Positions 39,240-47,786 of a DNA stretch of 64,000 nucleotides are shown here, piece by piece. The notes under the pieces are model-generated. The model saw only the letters and a list, made by a program, of their open reading frames with translations. It did no database searches and had not been told where the DNA came from. Position numbers and translations under genes: made by a program. Origin of the DNA: Stenotrophomonas maltophilia (GTDB taxonomy: Bacteria; Pseudomonadota; Gammaproteobacteria; Xanthomonadales; Xanthomonadaceae); the NCBI RefSeq assembly GCF_039555535.1, contig NZ_CP154630.1, positions 3,795,001 to 3,859,000 on the forward strand. The letters are read 5' to 3'. Positions within the stretch are counted from its first letter, which is position 1; the number at the start of each line of letters is the position of its first letter.

Positions 39240-39647
39240 TCAGCAGCCGGTCGGGCGATAGCGCGCTTCGAACGCGCTGCCATCGCAGCTCCAGATGCCC
39301 TCGGCGGAGCGGCGCAGGATCAGGTCCTTGCCGTCCAGCACGCTGTGGCCCTTCAGGGTGCAGCTGATATGGCCGACACCGGATTCACTGAGCTCGGCCT
39401 CGACGTTGGAGCAGTGGGCGTTCTGGGCACCGCCGATAAGATCGGCTGTCACCAGACTGGCCGGACGGTTCTCGTTGACGAGGATTTCCACCTTGGTCTT
39501 TCCCGGCGTGATATCCGCAAGCGCCGCCGCCAACTGGGTGCGCACGACGTATGGCTGAAATGCCACAGTCGCAATCGCCGCAAGGATCGCGATGATGGCC
39601 ACCACGATCATCAGTTCGATGAGCGTGAAACCCTTCTGGGTGTACAT
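39240..39647 (-). CDS. Type IV pilin, second copy
   Basis: The 135-residue prepilin has a short leader cut by PilD after Gly6 ([16 protein letters not shown]), Glu5 of the mature form and a standard hydrophobic spine. The globular part differs clearly from the neighbouring pilA and is shorter. It has four cysteines, in AHCSNVE, GHISCTLKG, WSCDGS and the C-terminal PTGC, probably giving two disulfides. It lies 150 bp downstream of pilA on the same strand. It could be an alternative major pilin or a minor subunit; sequence alone does not decide. Confidence 0.85.
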   Translation of the reverse strand: MYTQKGFTLIELMIVVAIIAILAAIATVAFQPYVVRTQLAAALADITPGKTKVEILVNENRPASLVTADLIGGAQNAHCSNVEAELSESGVGHISCTLKGHSVLDGKDLILRRSAEGIWSCDGSAFEARYRPTGC

Positions 39648-39713
39648 GATTCCCCCTGTTTGATCCAGCAATCCCCATTGCTGCCTGCTGACCGGATTTC
39701 ACGGCCCGGTCAG

Positions 39714-39741
39714 CACAAGGCCCGCCGAAGCGGGCCCTGTG
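39714..39741 (-). terminator. Hairpin between pilA and the second pilin gene, possible attenuator
   Basis: GGCCCGC-TTCG-GCGGGCC with flanking ACA/TGT pairing forms a strong stem 57 bases after the pilA stop. The T run behind it is poor (TTGTGC), so it may only reduce read-through into the second pilin gene or protect the pilA mRNA 3' end. Confidence 0.45.
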
Positions 39742-39797
39742 TTCATCTCATGAAATGAAGGGAGCGTATGCTACGCGCCACTCAGGAAATCATTAGA

Positions 39798-40229
39798 TCA
39801 GCTGCAGCCCTTCGGCTTGAACTTGGCGTCAACAGCATTGGTAACGCAGGCGAAGCCGCCAGCAGTCGTGATGGCACCAGTGGTGGCATCAACAACCGAA
39901 TCCGTGTAAGTCAACGCGATGGTGGAGCCGGTGCCAATGCGGCCCGGATCACGGATGGTGCAAGTCATACCATCACCGTCCACGGCGATCGTCGAGCAAC
40001 TGCCAGTCGAGGTACCCTGGAAACCAGCACTGTTCGGAGTCGGAACGCGACCCGCGCTCTTTTCCATCTCGAACTGGGTCTTGTGCGAGGCCAGGTCGGC
40101 CAGCGCAGCGGTGACCTTCGACTTCGAGGTGTAGTCCTGGTAAGCCGGCAGCGCGATGGCGGCCAGGATGGCGATGATCGCGACGACGATCATCAGTTCG
40201 ATAAGGGTGAAGCCCTTCTGGTTCTTCAT
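39798..40229 (-). CDS. pilA: Type IV major pilin PilA
   Basis: The 143-residue prepilin has the class IVa leader MKNQKG cut after Gly6, mature N-terminus [20 protein letters not shown] with Glu5, and a C-terminal globular domain with two Cys pairs ([12 protein letters not shown] and FACV/KPKGC), the last forming the D-loop typical of pilins. It should be exported to the inner membrane, processed by PilD and polymerised by PilB/PilC. A sigma-54 promoter lies about 100 bases upstream, consistent with PilSR control. PilA as the major subunit is inferred from that promoter and from similarity. Confidence 0.9.
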   Translation of the reverse strand: MKNQKGFTLIELMIVVAIIAILAAIALPAYQDYTSKSKVTAALADLASHKTQFEMEKSAGRVPTPNSAGFQGTSTGSCSTIAVDGDGMTCTIRDPGRIGTGSTIALTYTDSVVDATTGAITTAGGFACVTNAVDAKFKPKGCS

Positions 40230-40327
40230 TGGTACATCCCCAAGATAGTGGTGGTTGAGTTCAGTGCACGGGATCGGACCGGACAGCGCCGGCATGAGCG
40301 GGCCCCATGCCCTGCGGGTGGATCAAC

Positions 40328-40342
40328 GCAGGTTGCGTGCCA
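40328..40342 (-). promoter_or_regulatory. Sigma-54 promoter of pilA
   Basis: On the minus strand TGGCACGCAACCTGC matches the -24/-12 consensus TGGCACG-N4-TTGC except for one base, with GG and GC exactly spaced. Transcription should begin near 40316, giving a leader of about 87 bases before the pilA ATG at 40229. Confidence 0.8.
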
Positions 40343-40582
40343 ACCCCGGCACGCCTCCCCCTGGATTTCCCCGCGCCCATGATGGCAGCAATTTCGCGGA
40401 TGGGAACCCCCCGCATCCGAATCTGCGATGGACGCGGCAATGTGACGCAGTGCGTCACCTTTGGTCGGCACCCGGCACGAAATCGCACGCAGGGCCGCCT
40501 GCCAACTGCCCATCCGGCCTTGAACCCGCTACCATCGATGGCTAGTTACCCGCCTGGGGATGGCGGGTCTTGGGGAGCCAAC
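40343..40582. other. Remaining divergent region pilA / pilC
   Basis: Upstream of the sigma-54 promoter this stretch should contain the PilR enhancer sites and the pilC promoter. A dyad TGTGACGCAGTGCGTCAC at 40441-40457 (TGACGCA-x-TGCGTCA) is a conspicuous 7 bp inverted repeat and a candidate regulator-binding site. No gene is seen. Confidence 0.4.
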
Positions 40583-41842
40583 ATGTCTGTCAGTCGCAGT
40601 GCGATCAAGAAAGAGCCGGTGGCGCGCGCCACCATGGAACTGCAGCCGTTTGTCTGGGAGGGGACCGACAAGCGGGGCGTGAAGATGAAGGGCGAGCAGC
40701 TGGCCAAGAACGCCAACCTGCTGCGCGCCGAACTGCGCCGCCAGGGCATCAACCCGGGCCAGGTCAAGCCCAAGCCGAAGCCGCTGTTCGGCGCCGCCGG
40801 CAGCCCGGTCAAGCCCAAGGACATCGCCTTCTTCAGCCGGCAGATGGCCACGATGATGAAATCCGGCGTGCCGATCGTGTCGGCGCTGGACATCATCGCC
40901 AGCGGGCACAAGAACCCGCGGATGAAGAAGCTGGTGGACACCATCCGCACCGACATCGAGGGCGGCTCCTCCATGTACGAGGCGGTCAGCAAGCACCCGG
41001 TGCAGTTCGACGAGCTGTACCGCAACCTGGTGCGGGCCGGCGAAGGCGCCGGCGTGCTGGAAACCGTGCTGGACACGGTGGCCACCTACAAGGAGAACAT
41101 CGAAGCGCTGAAGGGCAAGATCAAGAAGGCGCTGTTCTACCCGATCATGGTGGTGGTGGTAGCCATGCTGGTCAGCGGCATCATGCTGGTGTTCGTGGTG
41201 CCGCAGTTCGAGGACGTGTTCAAGAGCTTCGGCGCCGAGCTGCCCGCCTTCACCCAGCTGGTGGTGAACCTCTCGCGGTTCATGGTGTCGTGGTGGTGGC
41301 TGATATTCCTGATCGTGGTGGGCTCCGCTGTCGGTGCCATCATGGCCTACAAGCGCTCGCCGAAGATGCAGCACGCGATGGACCGGTTCGTGCTGAAGGT
41401 ACCGGTGATCGGGCAGATCATGCACAACAGCGCCATCGCCCGCTTCTCGCGCACCACCGCGGTCACCTTCAAGGCCGGTGTGCCGCTGGTGGAGGCGCTG
41501 GGCATCGTGGCCGGTGCCACCGGCAACACCGTGTACGAAGAGGCGGTGCTGCGCATGCGTGACGACGTCTCGGTAGGCTACCCGGTGAACATGTCGATTA
41601 AGCAGACCAACCTGTTCCCGCACATGGTCATCCAGATGACCGGCATCGGTGAAGAGGCCGGCGCGCTGGATGCCATGCTGTTCAAGGTGGCCGAGTACTA
41701 TGAGCAGGAGGTCAACAATTCGGTGGATGCCCTGAGCAGCCTGCTGGAACCGATGATCATGGTGTTCATTGGTACCATTGTGGGCGGCATGGTGATTGCC
41801 ATGTACCTTCCCATCTTCAAACTCGGCGCCGTCGTCGGATAA
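40583..41842 (+). CDS. pilC: Type IV pilus inner-membrane platform protein PilC
   Basis: PilC is the polytopic platform that couples PilB to pilin insertion. The 419 residues contain the two repeated T2SSF domains (AFFSRQMATMMKSGVPIVSAL and FSRTTAVTFKAGVPLVEALG), each followed by membrane helices, and the C-terminal VDALSSLLEPMIMVFIGTIV. GGGGAG before the ATG at 40583 supports this start and excludes a long upstream frame. pilD follows after seven bases and coaE after that, so pilC-pilD-coaE form an operon divergent from pilA. Confidence 0.95.
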   Translation: MSVSRSAIKKEPVARATMELQPFVWEGTDKRGVKMKGEQLAKNANLLRAELRRQGINPGQVKPKPKPLFGAAGSPVKPKDIAFFSRQMATMMKSGVPIVSALDIIASGHKNPRMKKLVDTIRTDIEGGSSMYEAVSKHPVQFDELYRNLVRAGEGAGVLETVLDTVATYKENIEALKGKIKKALFYPIMVVVVAMLVSGIMLVFVVPQFEDVFKSFGAELPAFTQLVVNLSRFMVSWWWLIFLIVVGSAVGAIMAYKRSPKMQHAMDRFVLKVPVIGQIMHNSAIARFSRTTAVTFKAGVPLVEALGIVAGATGNTVYEEAVLRMRDDVSVGYPVNMSIKQTNLFPHMVIQMTGIGEEAGALDAMLFKVAEYYEQEVNNSVDALSSLLEPMIMVFIGTIVGGMVIAMYLPIFKLGAVVG

Positions 41843-41849
41843 CACATAC

Positions 41850-42713
41850 ATGGCTTTTCTCGACCAGCATCCTGGCCTCGGCTACCCCGCCGCGGCCGCC
41901 TTCGGACTGCTGCTGGGCAGTTTCCTGAACGTCGTCATCCTGCGCCTGCCCAAGCGGCTGGAATGGCAGTGGAAGCGCGATGCGCGCGAAGTCCTGGAGG
42001 AACCGGACTTCTATGAACCGCCCCCGCCGGGGATCGTGGTCGAGCCGTCGCACTGCCCGCACTGCAAGCACAAGCTGAGCTGGTACGAGAACATCCCGCT
42101 GTTCAGCTGGATCATCCAGGGCGGCAAATGCCGCCACTGCAAGGCGCCGATCTCGCTGCAGTACCCGCTGGTGGAGGCGATGACCTCGCTGCTGGTGGTG
42201 GCCTGCGTCTGGCAGTTCGGCTTCGGCTGGCAGGGCTTCGGCGCCATCGTGCTGACCTGCTTCCTGATCGCCCTGTCCGGCATCGACCTGCGCACGCAGC
42301 TGCTGCCCGACCAGCTCACCCTGCCGCTGATGTGGCTGGGGCTGATAGGCAGCATCGACAACCTCTACATGCCGGCCAAGCCCGCCCTGGTGGGCGCGGC
42401 GGTGGGCTACCTGTCGCTGTGGACGGTCTGGTGGCTGTTCAAGCAGCTGACCGGCAAGGAAGGCATGGGCCACGGCGATTTCAAGCTGCTGGCGGCCCTG
42501 GGTGCCTGGTGTGGCCTGAAGGGCATCCTGCCGATCATCCTGCTGTCCTCGGTGCTGGGCGCCATCATCGGCTCGATCTGGCTGTACAGCCGGGGCCGTG
42601 ACCGCGCCACCCCGATTCCGTTCGGGCCCTACCTGGCCATCGCCGGCTGGCTGTACTTCATGTGGGGTGCGCCGCTGGTGGAGCAGTACATGGTGATGAG
42701 CGGGCTGCGCTGA
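41850..42713 (+). CDS. pilD: Prepilin peptidase / N-methyltransferase PilD
   Basis: PilD is the bifunctional inner-membrane aspartyl protease that cleaves type IV prepilin leaders and methylates the new N-terminal Phe; it may also serve type II secretion pseudopilins. The 287 residues include the cytoplasmic zinc site with CPHC and CRHC pairs, and the two catalytic Asp regions in GIDLRTQLLPD and MGHGDFKLLAALG. Several membrane helices follow. The ATG lies seven bases after the pilC stop. Confidence 0.96.
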   Translation: MAFLDQHPGLGYPAAAAFGLLLGSFLNVVILRLPKRLEWQWKRDAREVLEEPDFYEPPPPGIVVEPSHCPHCKHKLSWYENIPLFSWIIQGGKCRHCKAPISLQYPLVEAMTSLLVVACVWQFGFGWQGFGAIVLTCFLIALSGIDLRTQLLPDQLTLPLMWLGLIGSIDNLYMPAKPALVGAAVGYLSLWTVWWLFKQLTGKEGMGHGDFKLLAALGAWCGLKGILPIILLSSVLGAIIGSIWLYSRGRDRATPIPFGPYLAIAGWLYFMWGAPLVEQYMVMSGLR

Positions 42714-42724
42714 GGGGAGTCCCC

Positions 42725-43336
42725 ATGAGCCGCTACGTGGTTGGCCTGACCGGCGGCATCGCCGCCGGCAAGAGCGAGGTGACCCGGCGCTTCGAGGCGC
42801 TGGGCATCGTGGTGGCCGACGCCGACCTGGCCGCCCGGGCCGTGGTCGCCGCCGGCAGCCCGGCCTTGGCCCGCATCGCCGAGCGCTTCGGCGCCGGCAT
42901 GTTGCTGGCCGACGGCAGCCTGGACCGGGGTCGCCTGCGCGCCCACGTCTTTGCCGATCCGGCCGAGCGGACGGCGCTGGAAGCCATCACCCATCCGGCC
43001 ATCCGCCTGCTGATGCAACAGCAGTGCGAGCAGGCTGAAAGCCCGTATGCGATTGCCGCCATTCCGCTGCTGACCGAGGTCGGTGGGCGGAAGGCATACC
43101 CGTGGCTGGACCGGGTACTGCTGGTGGATGCGCCGGAAGCCGTGCAGCATGCCCGCCTGATGCAGCGCGATGGCATCGACGCTGCGCTGGCTGACCGGAT
43201 GATTGCCGCCCAGGCCAGCCGCGCGCAGCGGTTGGCGCTGGCCGATGACGTGGTGGTCAATGATGGACGGCCGGAGGACCTGCAGGCGCAGGTGGAACAG
43301 CTGCATGCGCGGTATCTGGGGTTGGCCCGGGGGTGA
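42725..43336 (+). CDS. coaE: Dephospho-CoA kinase
   Basis: CoaE phosphorylates the 3'-hydroxyl of dephospho-CoA in the last step of CoA synthesis. The 203-residue cytosolic protein has the P-loop VGLTGGIAAGKSEVTRRF, the acceptor-site DADLAAR, AITHPAIR and IPLLTEVGG, as in the P-loop nucleoside-kinase family. It follows pilD by eleven bases with GAGGGGAG as ribosome site. The pilC-pilD-coaE linkage is common in gammaproteobacteria and has no obvious functional basis. Confidence 0.94.
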   Translation: MSRYVVGLTGGIAAGKSEVTRRFEALGIVVADADLAARAVVAAGSPALARIAERFGAGMLLADGSLDRGRLRAHVFADPAERTALEAITHPAIRLLMQQQCEQAESPYAIAAIPLLTEVGGRKAYPWLDRVLLVDAPEAVQHARLMQRDGIDAALADRMIAAQASRAQRLALADDVVVNDGRPEDLQAQVEQLHARYLGLARG

Positions 43337-43341
43337 GGTCT

Positions 43342-43528
43342 GGTTGCCGGCCAGCGGCCGGCACTACCGGAACGCATCCACCCATGGCGTGGATCTACTG
43401 TAACTCTGGTTGCCAGCCAGCGGCCGGCACTGCCGGAGCGCATCCACGCGTGGCGTGGATCTACTGTAGAGCCGAGCCCATGCTCGGCTCCGGAAAGCCA
43501 GGGCAGCCGAGCGCAGGCTCGGCTCTAC
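43342..43528 (+). repeat. Dense cluster of six REP/SMAG palindromes
   Basis: Between coaE and the convergent colS-like gene the whole gap consists of repeats: GGTTGCCGGCCAGCGGCCGG types at 43342 and 43408, ATCCACGC/GTGGATCTAC types at 43375 and 43441, a GTAGAGCCGAGCCCATGCTC unit at 43466 and its inverse at 43504-43528. The first two unit types alternate in order, suggesting a roughly 66 bp duplication. Confidence 0.85.
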
Positions 43529-43541
43529 ACGAGGCAGGCGC

Positions 43542-44909
43542 TTACAAGGGTTTCGGCGAGAACGTCAGGGTGGCAATCACGCCGCGCTCGCCACCGGGGC
43601 GCACGCTCACCTGCCAGCCGTACAGGTCGCACAGACGGCTGACGATCGACAGGCCGATGCCGCCACCCTGCGAATGGCCGGCGTGCGTGCCGCGGTAGCC
43701 ACGCTGGAACAGCTTGGCTGCATCTTCCTCGCTCAGGCCTGGGCCGCTGTCCGTCACCGATACCGAATTGGTGCCGACGAAGACGCGCACTTCGCCGTCC
43801 TGCGAGTACTTCACCGCGTTGCCGATCAGGTTGCCCAGCGCCACCGACAGCGCCGCCTCGGGTGCATCGATCACCAGGTTGCGCTCGCCTTCCAGCAGCA
43901 GCTCCAGCGGCTTGCCGCCCAGCTGCGCGCGGTGCGCATCCAGCAGCTGCTCGGCCACGCGCGCCACGTTGCTGGTGCCCTGCCCGCGCTCGTTGCGCGA
44001 CAGCAGCAGCAATGCGCCGATCAGGTCGCTGCACTGCTGTTCGGCTCGCTGGATGCGCTGCAGGCGCTGCAGCACCTTCTCGTCCAGGCCGGGCCGGGTC
44101 AGCAGCAGCTCGGTGGCCCCGCGGATCACCGCCAGCGGCGTGCGCAATTCATGGCTGACGTCTGCATTGAACTCGCGGTCGCGCTGAACGACTTCGGTCA
44201 GCCGCGAGGAATAATCGTCCAGCGCCTGTGCCAGCTGCCCCACTTCGTCATCGGGAAAGCGCGGCGCCAAGGGCTCAGGTTCACTGGTACCGCCACGGTA
44301 CGCACGCAGCCGCGCGGCCAGGTCCGACACCGGCTTCATCACCTTCGACGCCGACCACCAGCCCAGCACCAGCGACAGCACGCTGAACACCAGCACCGAC
44401 AACACCAGCGCGCGGTTGAGCTGCTTGCCACCGCGCACGCTGTCGGTCATGTCATAGGCGAGGAAGAACCAGGCGTCGGGCGTCTTCCGCACGGCCAGCT
44501 TGTAGGAATAGGGTTCGCCGTGTTCGTCGCCGCTGACGCTGTGGATGCCATCGGAGAAGCCCGCCCACTGCGCGCGCTCTTCGCGCACCCGGTCGAACTT
44601 GTCCTTGGAATAGGCATACGCACGGATCTGCAGCACCGGCGCGTCCGGGTTGTGGCCCGGGTGTTCGTAGTAGCGCCGCGCGTACTCGTCGATGTTGCGG
44701 TTCATCAGCTCTTCCACCAGCTGGTTTTCCACGCGCAGGCGGGCCCAGTTGGTGGCGAACGCGAACAGTGTTGTCAGGCAGAAGCCCAACAATACGAACG
44801 AGACGATGATGCGGCTGCGCAGGCGCCGCCTGTATGGCGTGCGCCGGCGCTCCCCCTTGGTTGCCACGGAATCAGGCTTCCGGGGTGGCGATGCGGTATC
44901 CGATGCCAT
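43542..44909 (-). CDS. Sensor histidine kinase, ColS-like
   Basis: The 455-residue inner-membrane kinase has TM1 at about 34-55, a periplasmic sensor of about 110 residues rich in charged and aromatic residues (DEYARRYYEHPGHNPD), TM2 at about 166-186, HAMP, His253 in NADVSHELRTPLAVIRGA and an ATPase domain with TDSGPGLSEEDAA and GGIGLSIVSRL. Together with its ColR-like partner it resembles the ColRS system, which responds to excess Zn/Fe and guards membrane integrity in pseudomonads and xanthomonads. The ATG at 44909 overlaps the regulator gene by 38 bp without a ribosome site; GTG at 44867 is an alternative. Confidence 0.75.
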   Translation of the reverse strand: MASDTASPPRKPDSVATKGERRRTPYRRRLRSRIIVSFVLLGFCLTTLFAFATNWARLRVENQLVEELMNRNIDEYARRYYEHPGHNPDAPVLQIRAYAYSKDKFDRVREERAQWAGFSDGIHSVSGDEHGEPYSYKLAVRKTPDAWFFLAYDMTDSVRGGKQLNRALVLSVLVFSVLSLVLGWWSASKVMKPVSDLAARLRAYRGGTSEPEPLAPRFPDDEVGQLAQALDDYSSRLTEVVQRDREFNADVSHELRTPLAVIRGATELLLTRPGLDEKVLQRLQRIQRAEQQCSDLIGALLLLSRNERGQGTSNVARVAEQLLDAHRAQLGGKPLELLLEGERNLVIDAPEAALSVALGNLIGNAVKYSQDGEVRVFVGTNSVSVTDSGPGLSEEDAAKLFQRGYRGTHAGHSQGGGIGLSIVSRLCDLYGWQVSVRPGGERGVIATLTFSPKPL

Positions 44910-45549
44910 GGCGGGTCTGGATCAGCGGCACTTCAAACGGCTTGTCGACCACCGCACGCAGGCCATGGATATGCACGCGCAGCGAATCCGAGTCGGGCAG
45001 TTCCTCGCCCCACACGCGGGTTTCCAGCTCCTGGCGGGTCACCACCGCCGGCGCCGCTTCCATCAGCGCCTGCAGGATCTTCAGCGCGGTCGGGTTGAGC
45101 TGCAGCAGCTTGCCCTGGCGGCGCACTTCCAGCGTGTCCAGGTTGTACTCCAGATCGCCGGTTTCCAGCACGCGGGTCTGCACGCCCTTGCCGCGGCGCG
45201 ACAGGGCGTTCAGACGCACTTCCACTTCCTGCAGCGCGAACGGCTTGATCAGGTAGTCATCGGCACCGGAATCGAAGCCGGCCAGCTTGTTGTCCAGCGA
45301 ATCGCGGGCCGTCAGCATCAGCACCGGCGTCTGCTTGCGCGCTTCGTTGCGCAGCTTGCGGCAGACTTCGATGCCGTCCATGCCTGGCAGGTTGAGATCC
45401 AGCACGATCGCGTCGAACTCGTGCACCACGGCCAGATGCAGGCCGGTGACCCCGTCAGCCGCGAAGTCCACCGTATGCCCCCGGTCCTCCAGATAGTCGC
45501 CCAGGTTGGCCGCAATGTCGCTGTTGTCTTCGATTACCAGGATTCTCAC
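44872..45549 (-). CDS. OmpR-family response regulator, ColR-like
   Basis: The 225-residue regulator has a receiver domain with Asp51 in IVLDLNLPGMDG and Lys in YLIKPFALQE, and a winged-helix domain (LNPTALKILQALMEAAPAVV, DSDSLRVHIHGLRAVVDKPF) ending TRHGIGYRIA. The LGDYL...GLHLA...GADDYLIKPFAL pattern matches ColR closely. GTG at 45549 follows AGAGG with five-base spacing and is preferred. It precedes and overlaps the kinase gene. Two small exported paralogues lie directly upstream on the same strand, nine bases away in the nearest case, so they may share the operon. Confidence 0.78.
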   Translation of the reverse strand: MRILVIEDNSDIAANLGDYLEDRGHTVDFAADGVTGLHLAVVHEFDAIVLDLNLPGMDGIEVCRKLRNEARKQTPVLMLTARDSLDNKLAGFDSGADDYLIKPFALQEVEVRLNALSRRGKGVQTRVLETGDLEYNLDTLEVRRQGKLLQLNPTALKILQALMEAAPAVVTRQELETRVWGEELPDSDSLRVHIHGLRAVVDKPFEVPLIQTRHGIGYRIATPEA

Positions 45550-45557
45550 TGTCACCT

Positions 45558-46028
45558 CTAATTGACTGTACTGCCGGCGCGCATGACCTGCCTCATGTCC
45601 TGCTGAGCCCGTTCCTTCTGCCGAGCGCGCTCGGCAACGGTCATGCACTGCGTCGTGGTCCGATTGGAACCGATGGGCTTTTCACGTTGGCATATTAGAC
45701 GACTATCTTCACGCGCCTGTGTCAAAACCGTGTTCACGACCTGCTGATCGTTGAAGACCTGGGTTTGCACCGGTTCAGGCATGGAATCACGTGCCGGGTA
45801 CTGCTCCACCGCCGCCCGCATGCGTGCCAGGGCGTCGTTGACGCGGGTGCGCTCGTCCTGCTTGAGTTCCGAATAGGTTTCGCCGTCCTTGAGCTCCACC
45901 TCGATACGCGCGATCTGCTGCTGCAGCGGCTGACCGGGCACGAACACGTCCTTGCCCCTGGATGCCGATGCGGTACTGACCAAGGCGAGTCCTGACAACA
46001 GGACGGCCGACATCAAAGCCTGTTTCAT
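45558..46028 (-). CDS. Small exported protein of unknown function, paralogue 1 next to the ColRS-like genes
   Basis: The 156-residue product has a signal peptide (LMSAVLLSGLALVSTASA) and a soluble, mostly helical region. The C-terminal part QTQVFNDQQVVNTVLTQARED, two cysteines (LICQ, TQCM) and TVAERARQKERAQQDMRQ are shared with the next gene upstream, so the pair arose by duplication. I recognise no named domain. It ends nine bases before the colR-like GTG and could be co-transcribed with the two-component system. A periplasmic role related to that sensor is inference. Confidence 0.7.
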   Translation of the reverse strand: MKQALMSAVLLSGLALVSTASASRGKDVFVPGQPLQQQIARIEVELKDGETYSELKQDERTRVNDALARMRAAVEQYPARDSMPEPVQTQVFNDQQVVNTVLTQAREDSRLICQREKPIGSNRTTTQCMTVAERARQKERAQQDMRQVMRAGSTVN

Positions 46029-46117
46029 GGCAAACAAATCCTTGTCTGTGGCGAATCCCGACTCTATTCGCACCACCTTCACGCCAGCAAGTGCCAATGG
46101 TCGGGGCAGCGGTGGCC

Positions 46118-46594
46118 CTACCGCGAGCTGGCAGGGTTGAAGTTGTTGAAGGTGCGCTGGTCGTTCAACAGAGCCTTGCCCTTTTCTTCGATCCGGCGGC
46201 GCTCCGCCACCGTCAGGCAGCGGCTTTTCGGCATGTTGCTGCCGGTGGTGCGCGTGTGCTGGCAGATCTGCCGGCTGTCCTCATGGGCGCGGGTGAGCAG
46301 GGTATTGATCCGCTCCTGGTCGTTGAAGACTTCCCCCTGCACCTGCGGTGGCAGTTCCTGCAGGCTCTGGTGGCCTCCCATCCGCGCGGTGATCCGGGCC
46401 AGTGCCTGGCGCACCTCGCTGCGGTCATCAGCGGAAATCTCGCTGTAATCGCCATCACCCAGGGCCTTTTCCACCTGGCGTACCTGCTCGGCCACCGGCG
46501 ACTGCCGGTCCATCTGCACAACGGATTTCTCCGGCTTGGCCGCAGCAGATCCGGCCAGGGACAGCAACAACGCGATCATCGTGATGCGGTACAT
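46118..46594 (-). CDS. Small exported protein of unknown function, paralogue 2
   Basis: The 158-residue product has a signal peptide (ITMIALLLSLAGSAAA) and a helical region parallel to paralogue 1: GDGDYSEISADDRSEVRQAL, QGEVFNDQERINTLLTRAHED, two cysteines (QICQ, SRCL) and LTVAERRRIEEKGKALL. GGAGG seven bases before the ATG at 46594 fixes the start six codons inside a longer frame. A gap of 89 bp separates it from paralogue 1. The shared FNDQ...ED(S)R...C...TVAER pattern defines the pair; the function is unknown. Confidence 0.7.
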   Translation of the reverse strand: MYRITMIALLLSLAGSAAAKPEKSVVQMDRQSPVAEQVRQVEKALGDGDYSEISADDRSEVRQALARITARMGGHQSLQELPPQVQGEVFNDQERINTLLTRAHEDSRQICQHTRTTGSNMPKSRCLTVAERRRIEEKGKALLNDQRTFNNFNPASSR

Positions 46595-46677
46595 CGCCAG
46601 CCTCCGATCCATCCAGGAACGATGGGGGCCACTCTACGGGCGTCACGCTGCCTCCACAAGGGACGCCGGGCAGGCAT

Positions 46678-46711
46678 AAAAAAGACCCAGGCGGTGCCCC
46701 CGCCTGGGTCT
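46678..46711 (-). terminator. Rho-independent terminator of rimK
   Basis: On the minus strand AGACCCAGGCGG and CCGCCTGGGTCT form a 12 bp stem followed by a run of six T. It lies about 130 bp behind the rimK stop and before the paralogue genes, isolating the two transcripts. Confidence 0.85.
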
Positions 46712-46840
46712 GAAGTTGTATCCCGATACCGATCCTGCTGAGAGGCAGAGCTGCGGTTCGCTGAAGCCTACGCGCGGGCCGATTAAAGGCTTGTTAAAGC
46801 CGGCCTCATCCGCCCATGAGAATCTCAAGCAACTGAAATT

Positions 46841-47719
46841 TCAAGGTTTTTTCAGCTTCTCGACGTGCTCGATGATGCGCGTGGCCACGTCCACCCCGCA
46901 GGCAGCCTCGATCCCTTCCAGCCCCGGCGTGGAGTTGACCTCCAGCACCAGCGGGCCGCGCGCGGAGCGGATCAGGTCCACCCCGCACACCGACAGTCCC
47001 AGTGCCTTGGCCGACCGCACCGCCACCTGCTGCTCGGCACGGCTGGCCTTGGCCGCCACCGCCGTCCCCCCCGCATGCAGGTTGGAGCGGAAGTCACCTT
47101 CCGGCGCCTGACGCTGCATCGAGGCCACCACCTGGTCGCCGACCACGAAGCAGCGCAGATCCGCCCCCTTGGCTTCGCCGATGAACTCCTGCATCAGGAA
47201 ATTGGCATACAACCCGCGCAGGGCCTCGACAATGCCGCGCGAGGCGCTGGCCTTCTCGGTCAGGATCACGCCCCGCCCCTGGGTACCCTCGTTGAGCTTC
47301 ACCACATGCGGCGGCGGGCCCAGCATGGACAACAGGTCGACGGTGTCGTCAGGGTTGTCGCCGAACACAGTGACCGGCATGTCGATGCCCTTGGCCGCCA
47401 GCAGCTGGTGTGCACGCAGCTTGTCGCGCGAACGCAGGATCGCGTCGGACGGATTCGGGGTACGTGCGCCCATCAGTTCGAACTGGCGCAGTACTGCGGT
47501 GCCGTAGCGGGTGATCGAGGCACCGATGCGCGGGATGACCATGTCCACGCCGGTCATCGGCCGGCCCTTGTAGTGCATCGAGAAGCCATCAGCGGCGATG
47601 CGCATGTAGCAGCGCAGCGGGTCCAGGATGCGAACGGTGTGGCCGCGCGCGCGCGCCGCCTCGACCAGCCGGCGGGTGGAGTACAGGGAGCTGTTGCGGG
47701 ACAGGATGGCGAGCTTCAT
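46841..47719 (-). CDS. rimK: RimK-type alpha-L-glutamate ligase (ATP-grasp)
   Basis: RimK adds glutamate residues to the C-terminus of ribosomal protein S6 in E. coli and can also make poly-glutamate. The 292 residues have the RimK N-terminal domain ([31 protein letters not shown]) and an ATP-grasp domain ([54 protein letters not shown]), ending [15 protein letters not shown]. The length equals the family norm. It is monocistronic with its own terminator. Confidence 0.9.
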   Translation of the reverse strand: MKLAILSRNSSLYSTRRLVEAARARGHTVRILDPLRCYMRIAADGFSMHYKGRPMTGVDMVIPRIGASITRYGTAVLRQFELMGARTPNPSDAILRSRDKLRAHQLLAAKGIDMPVTVFGDNPDDTVDLLSMLGPPPHVVKLNEGTQGRGVILTEKASASRGIVEALRGLYANFLMQEFIGEAKGADLRCFVVGDQVVASMQRQAPEGDFRSNLHAGGTAVAAKASRAEQQVAVRSAKALGLSVCGVDLIRSARGPLVLEVNSTPGLEGIEAACGVDVATRIIEHVEKLKKP

Positions 47720-47786
47720 CGCGGCAGGATCGGGCGGCAGGCGCGCAGCATAGCGCGGGCGTGTGGCGCTGCGATGATGGATGTAC

